Source: Methanosarcina sp.
GTDB taxonomy: Archaea > Halobacteriota > Methanosarcinia > Methanosarcinales > Methanosarcinaceae
NCBI GenBank assembly: GCA_013331265.1
Contig: DUGS01000127.1
Span: forward strand, 1-6,989
Reading direction: 5' to 3'
Length of the DNA: 6,989 bases
The notes below the pieces were generated by a model. The model was not told the origin of the DNA and made no database searches. It saw only the letters and a program-made list of their open reading frames with translations. Made by a program: the position numbers and the translations under genes. Below are positions 5,133 through 6,989 of this stretch, piece by piece (positions within the stretch are counted from its first letter, which is position 1; the number at the start of each line of letters is the position of its first letter).

Positions 5133-5160
5133 AAACTCTTCCAAAAAAACCACAGAGAAT
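5096..5160. repeat. 10-bp perfect inverted repeat enclosing copy 2 of the module
   Basis: ATTCTCTGTG (5096-5105) is the exact reverse complement of CACAGAGAAT (5151-5160). The arms enclose the copy-2 hairpin and an A-run, making a 65-nt unit. It could be a small structured RNA, a terminal-inverted-repeat miniature element or a chance dyad. No flanking target-site duplication was recognised. Confidence 0.45.
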
Positions 5161-5202
5161 AGAATGGTACAATAAATGTTAAAGTGTGGGAAGAACCCGC
5201 AA

Positions 5203-5208
5203 TATAAA
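5203..5208 (+). promoter_or_regulatory. Possible leftover promoter of the truncated DUF3344 gene
   Basis: TATAAA at 5203-5208 is followed 46 nt later by AAAGGAG (5252-5258) and then GTG TAA at 5261-5266. TATA-like element, Shine-Dalgarno motif and initiation codon are in the right order, but the GTG is followed at once by a stop. The arrangement suggests that the original promoter and leader stayed while the N-terminal coding half was lost. Confidence 0.3.
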
Positions 5209-5269
5209 ATCAGTATAATTGGGTAGATGTTAAGAAAAGATACAAAAAATTAAAGGAGTAGTGTAATAG

Positions 5270-5776
5270 AGAAGAAAATTTGGGCTTCTTGTAACCTACA
5301 ATGATTCAGGCTCTACTATAACAAAGCATTACTGGATTAATGAGGGAAATGATATAACATATGTTAACAAGTTTGATTGTACTAACAGCACTGCTGATAC
5401 GGGTACCTGGCCAATAACACCGGATCAGGCTGTATCTCTTGCGAACTTCACGAATGTGGACACAACTAATGCGAATTCTGCAAAGCTTATCACTTGTGTC
5501 CCATCAGGAGGTACCCCATACAACAGACTCTATGTTAATTACTTCTTCAACTACCCTGTATGGCAGAATATAAAGTACTGGGATGGACTGTGGAACGCAG
5601 CTCCATACAAGGACTTTTCATGGACGACAACGGAGGTTTTAGATAACCTTATAGATGATCAGACCAATTATGTGGGCTTCCAGAATGGACTTTACAGCAT
5701 GGTAACACCAGGTAAATCTGAAGGTCAGATGCAAGCAGCAAATGCTTTCCTTCTTGTGAATTACACAGCAGCTTAA
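5270..5776 (+). pseudogene. Truncated DUF3344-type surface protein, C-terminal half of the domain
   Basis: An open frame of 168 codons runs from 5270 to the TAA at 5774-5776. It resembles the second half of DUF3344 domains of Methanosarcina surface proteins: KFGLLVTYND (frame residues 3-12), HYWINEGNDI (about 20-29), then a region like AKLITCVPSGGTPYNRLYVN, WDGLWN and QAANAFLLVNYTAA at the end. No ATG, GTG or TTG occurs in frame until GTG 5456, in the middle of the conserved part, and TAA TAG (5264-5269) precede the homologous region directly. The signal peptide and first half of the domain are missing, so this is a remnant and probably not made. A related gene begins at 6768 with exactly the half that is absent here, which suggests tandem paralogues with decay of the first. 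Family match is from recognition, not search. Confidence 0.7.
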
Positions 5777-6023
5777 CCAAGATCTTCCCATTAATAAAAG
5801 CATGAGAGACACTATAGAAGTGACAGCAAAAGTTACCAACTCTCAGAAAGAGAAGGGCTTTTGTAATTTGTCTTCATGGACTTTTAGCTCAGGAAGAAGG
5901 TTATCGGAAGTGATCTGAAACAACACCAGACAAACACTGTTTTGGCTCTCCTGGTTCCAGATAGCTGTGAATGTTTGGATATTAAAAGGTGATGACGTTC
6001 TGGTCAATAGAGACCTGAATTAG
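5777..6023 (+). pseudogene. Possible frameshifted CARDB domain continuing the DUF3344 remnant
   Basis: After the stop at 5774, pieces resembling a CARDB (cell-adhesion, Ig-like) domain appear in the right order but in changing frames. DLPINKSMRDTIEVTAKVTNS reads in one frame from 5781 (split: DLPINKSMRD, then TIEVTAKVTNS), AFVICLHGLLAQEEG in the next near 5855, then VIGSDLKQHQTNTVLALLVPDS near 5890-5960, and GDDVLVNRDLN before TAG 6021-6023. DUF3344 proteins of methanogens often carry such a domain behind the DUF3344 part. At least three frameshifts would be needed, so it would be a dead gene. The first piece is convincing, the later ones less so. Confidence 0.42.
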
Positions 6024-6052
6024 GCAGCTCACCTTTCTATTTACTTTTTTAC
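5985..6052 (+). terminator. Nested hairpin with T-rich tail
   Basis: AAAGGTGA (5985-5992) and TCACCTTT (6029-6036) form a perfect 8-bp stem. Inside it TTCTGGTC (5998-6005) and GACCTGAA (6012-6019) pair with one T-T mismatch around a 6-nt loop. A T-rich tract with TTTTTT follows (6039-6052). It sits where the ancestral DUF3344/CARDB gene would have ended, so it is most simply that gene's terminator. Confidence 0.45.
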
Positions 6053-6310
6053 TTAGTGAATTAAAGTAATAATTTGAAGAAAAAACTAAATTTTGACTAT
6101 ATTCATGAAAACTTCTTTTTTGACATTCTATTTCAGGCAGAATCCCGTTCTTTTCGTAAGGAATAACCCTTAAAATAAAAATTATAATCGTTATATTAAT
6201 AATTTTTACATACGTGTTACTAAAAGAGTATATAAATTACTATGAATTTTACTAATTAATACAATTAAAATACTTTGTACTTGTAACTCTTTTTCTGAAC
6301 TACTTTCTTT
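6024..6310. other. AT-rich spacer without a supported gene
   Basis: Apart from the tail of the nested hairpin (to 6052) and a TATA-like element at 6229-6236, this stretch shows no convincing coding frame, tRNA or repeat array. It is strongly AT-rich with short A and T runs, as is usual for intergenic DNA in this kind of genome. Confidence 0.5.
6229..6236 (+). promoter_or_regulatory. Candidate TATA box TATATAAA
   Basis: TATATAAA preceded by the purine-rich AAAAGAG is the best archaeal TATA/BRE match in the second half of the window. A start near 6258-6262 would serve the small ORF at 6311 or give the DUF3344 gene at 6768 a leader of about 500 nt. Long leaders are known in Methanosarcina, so both readings are open. 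Confidence 0.38.
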
Positions 6311-6475
6311 GTGACAAATAGCTCCTGTTCTGAATATGAATTTACAGAAAAAATGCATGAATTTGATTTTTTATTTAAGGAGGTGATCTCGAAGAATAAA
6401 CCTAAAACATTAATAATTCGTGAACTCTCACCCGTGCAATCCGCTTACTTCAAACAGTTTTTGCACATAAAATAA
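6311..6475 (+). CDS. Small unidentified ORF, probably part of a decayed gene
   Basis: The frame is open from 6299 to the TAA at 6473-6475. From GTG 6311 it gives 54 residues; other starts are ATG 6353 (40 residues) and GTG 6383. No Shine-Dalgarno motif precedes the first two. The peptide has a protein-like central helix (EKMHEFDFLFKEVISK) and a basic end with RELSPVQSAYFKQFLHIK. I do not recognise the family. Beyond the stop the same frame keeps giving protein-like sequence but is cut by stops at 6500, 6599, 6665 and 6668, which suggests an old, inactivated gene, possibly a transposase. A perfect Shine-Dalgarno match lies inside it at 6378-6388. Confidence 0.22.
   Translation: MTNSSCSEYEFTEKMHEFDFLFKEVISKNKPKTLIIRELSPVQSAYFKQFLHIK
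6378..6388 (+). promoter_or_regulatory. Perfect 11-nt Shine-Dalgarno match with no start codon downstream
   Basis: AGGAGGTGATC is the exact complement of the conserved archaeal 16S rRNA 3' tail (GATCACCTCCT). It is longer than any ribosome-binding site of the core genes in this window. No ATG, GTG or TTG occurs in any frame within the normal 4-12 nt after it; the only start-like codon is the GTG inside the motif itself (6383-6385). It may be the site of a gene whose start was lost, or a leader element that holds ribosomes. Confidence 0.6.
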
Positions 6476-6510
6476 CGGCTATTCTTCACTAATCTAACCT
6501 AATTTGCACC

Positions 6511-6705
6511 TTGGTCCCAAAATCATCTCAACGGTACTTCCTGCTTTTTGGAAGATTCAAACCTTCTATCGTCTGTTATGAAGTATTTTACCAGGCATTG
6601 AATTTGGCTCAATGTAGATATGGTTCAGCAGATGGCGGTACAAGCACATATTTTAGAGAGTTCTTGATGACTATTCAGGCTTTGGAAACAAGAATATATT
6701 GTTAA
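6511..6705 (+). CDS. Unidentified 64-codon ORF, doubtful
   Basis: An open frame begins at TTG 6511 (frame open from 6493) and ends at TAA 6703-6705. The product would hold an aromatic-rich first half (RYFLLFGRFKPSIVCYEVFY) and a glycine/serine turn YGSADGGTSTYF. I recognise no family, see no Shine-Dalgarno motif, and the start is TTG. A different frame, continuing from the ORF at 6311, looks equally protein-like here, so the two may be pieces of one broken gene and this ORF may be incidental. The stop lies 62 nt before the DUF3344 gene at 6768. Confidence 0.2.
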   Translation: MVPKSSQRYFLLFGRFKPSIVCYEVFYQALNLAQCRYGSADGGTSTYFREFLMTIQALETRIYC

Positions 6706-6714
6706 TTTTCAGAA

Positions 6715-6742
6715 AGAAGCGACCTTTACAGGTTGTTCTTCT
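6715..6742 (+). other. Strong bulged hairpin before the DUF3344 gene
   Basis: AGAAG-CGACCT (6715-6725) pairs with AGGTTG-TT-CTTCT (6730-6742): 11 pairs including one G-T, a 2-nt bulge and a TTAC loop. It lies 10 nt after the stop of the ORF at 6511 and 26 nt before ATG 6768. It may terminate upstream transcription or sit in the 5' leader of the surface-protein gene and affect its translation. A TATA-like ATATATT (6694-6700) just before it could place the start point within the hairpin. Confidence 0.42.
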
Positions 6743-6767
6743 GTTTCAGTTTATCAAACCAAAAGTG

Positions 6768-6989
6768 ATGAATATGACTTCCAAATACGCTAAATATCTC
6801 CTCCCTATAGTGCTAATACTGATCTTTGCCAGTACTGCTTCGGCTTTACCCACAACAACGCACGATACGGTTCGAGGTGAAATGTACGTCTCATCAACAG
6901 CAAACTGGCCTTCCTCGTACTCTACAAACAACTTTGATGTACCGAATGGTACAGTTGTTTTTGCAAGGTACTATGTAGGAGTTTGGGCA
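6768..6989 (+). CDS. DUF3344-type secreted/surface protein, N-terminal part
   Basis: Only the first 74 codons are in the window and the frame is open at the edge. The protein starts with a Sec signal peptide: a short basic segment (MNMTSKYAKY), a hydrophobic core LLPIVLILIFA (11-21) and a likely cleavage after the ASA motif at residue 26. The mature part begins LPTTTHDTVRGEMYV and reaches VPNGTVVFARYYVGVW (58-73), which fits the first strands of DUF3344 domains found in Methanosarcina surface proteins. ATG 6768 is given as the start; ATG 6774 (residue 3) is also possible because GTGAT (6765-6769) would then act as its Shine-Dalgarno motif. It carries the domain half that the remnant at 5270-5776 lacks, so the two look like tandem relatives. 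Function is unknown; export is well supported. Confidence 0.78.
   Translation, partial: MNMTSKYAKYLLPIVLILIFASTASALPTTTHDTVRGEMYVSSTANWPSSYSTNNFDVPNGTVVFARYYVGVWA

Noticed and set aside
4935..5153. 72-codon minus-strand frame across the hairpin modules
   Set aside because: The two repeat copies do not share the same reading frame in it, no family is recognised and there is no ribosome-binding site. Structure explains the region better.
5264..5269. TAG before the DUF3344 remnant as a pyrrolysine codon
   Set aside because: The codon before it in the same frame is TAA, which is not read through, so pyrrolysine would not restore the gene.
5989..6018. Box C-like GTGATGA (5989-5995) and box D-like CTGA (6015-6018), as in a C/D guide RNA
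   Set aside because: Only one half-unit of about 30 nt is present; there is no C'/D' pair, and the C-like bases are part of the stem of the nested hairpin. Archaeal C/D RNAs are normally 50-65 nt with four boxes.
6746..6931. 61-codon minus-strand frame
   Set aside because: It is antisense to the signal peptide and start of the DUF3344 gene, which has clear features on the + strand.

Overview
The window reads as the chromosome of a methanogenic euryarchaeon, most likely a Methanosarcina. The evidence is archaeal/eukaryotic-type information genes (S19e, L39e, L31e, L18Ae, aIF6, prefoldin alpha, a PDCD5-type protein), AT-rich spacers, Shine-Dalgarno motifs of the GGTGA/GGAG type, a DUF3344-type surface protein, and no use of TAG as a stop in the nine certain genes whose 3' ends lie in the window. 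Genus assignment is recognition from sequence only; no search was run.

Positions 1-4692 are a conserved core block with every gene on the + strand: the 3' end of rps19e, a PDCD5-family DNA-binding protein, a PP-loop ATPase, rpl39e, rpl31e, aIF6, rpl18Ae (LX), prefoldin alpha and ftsY. Together they serve ribosome assembly, subunit joining control, co-translational folding and SRP-dependent membrane targeting. Spacing is tight from rpl39e to pfdA (18, 31, 54 and 5 nt), which suggests an operon. ftsY follows a 184-nt AT-rich spacer with a hairpin and short repeats, so it may have its own promoter.

Positions 4693-6989 are a different kind of DNA: AT-rich, repeat-rich and full of gene remains. 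From left to right it holds an 18-nt tandem repeat enclosed by a 10-nt inverted repeat; a GC-rich structured segment resembling the right end (omega-RNA region) of an IS200/IS605 TnpB element without the transposase genes; a duplicated hairpin module of about 50 nt; the C-terminal half of a DUF3344-type surface protein without a start codon, followed by what looks like a frameshifted CARDB domain; a nested hairpin with a T-rich tail; a weakly coding region with an 11-nt perfect anti-16S (Shine-Dalgarno) motif that has no start codon after it; and the intact, signal-peptide-bearing N-terminus of a second DUF3344-type protein that runs off the window.

I did not find a complete new system. The points most worth checking are the decayed tandem DUF3344 paralogue, the orphan IS605-like end, the duplicated hairpin module and the orphan Shine-Dalgarno site.
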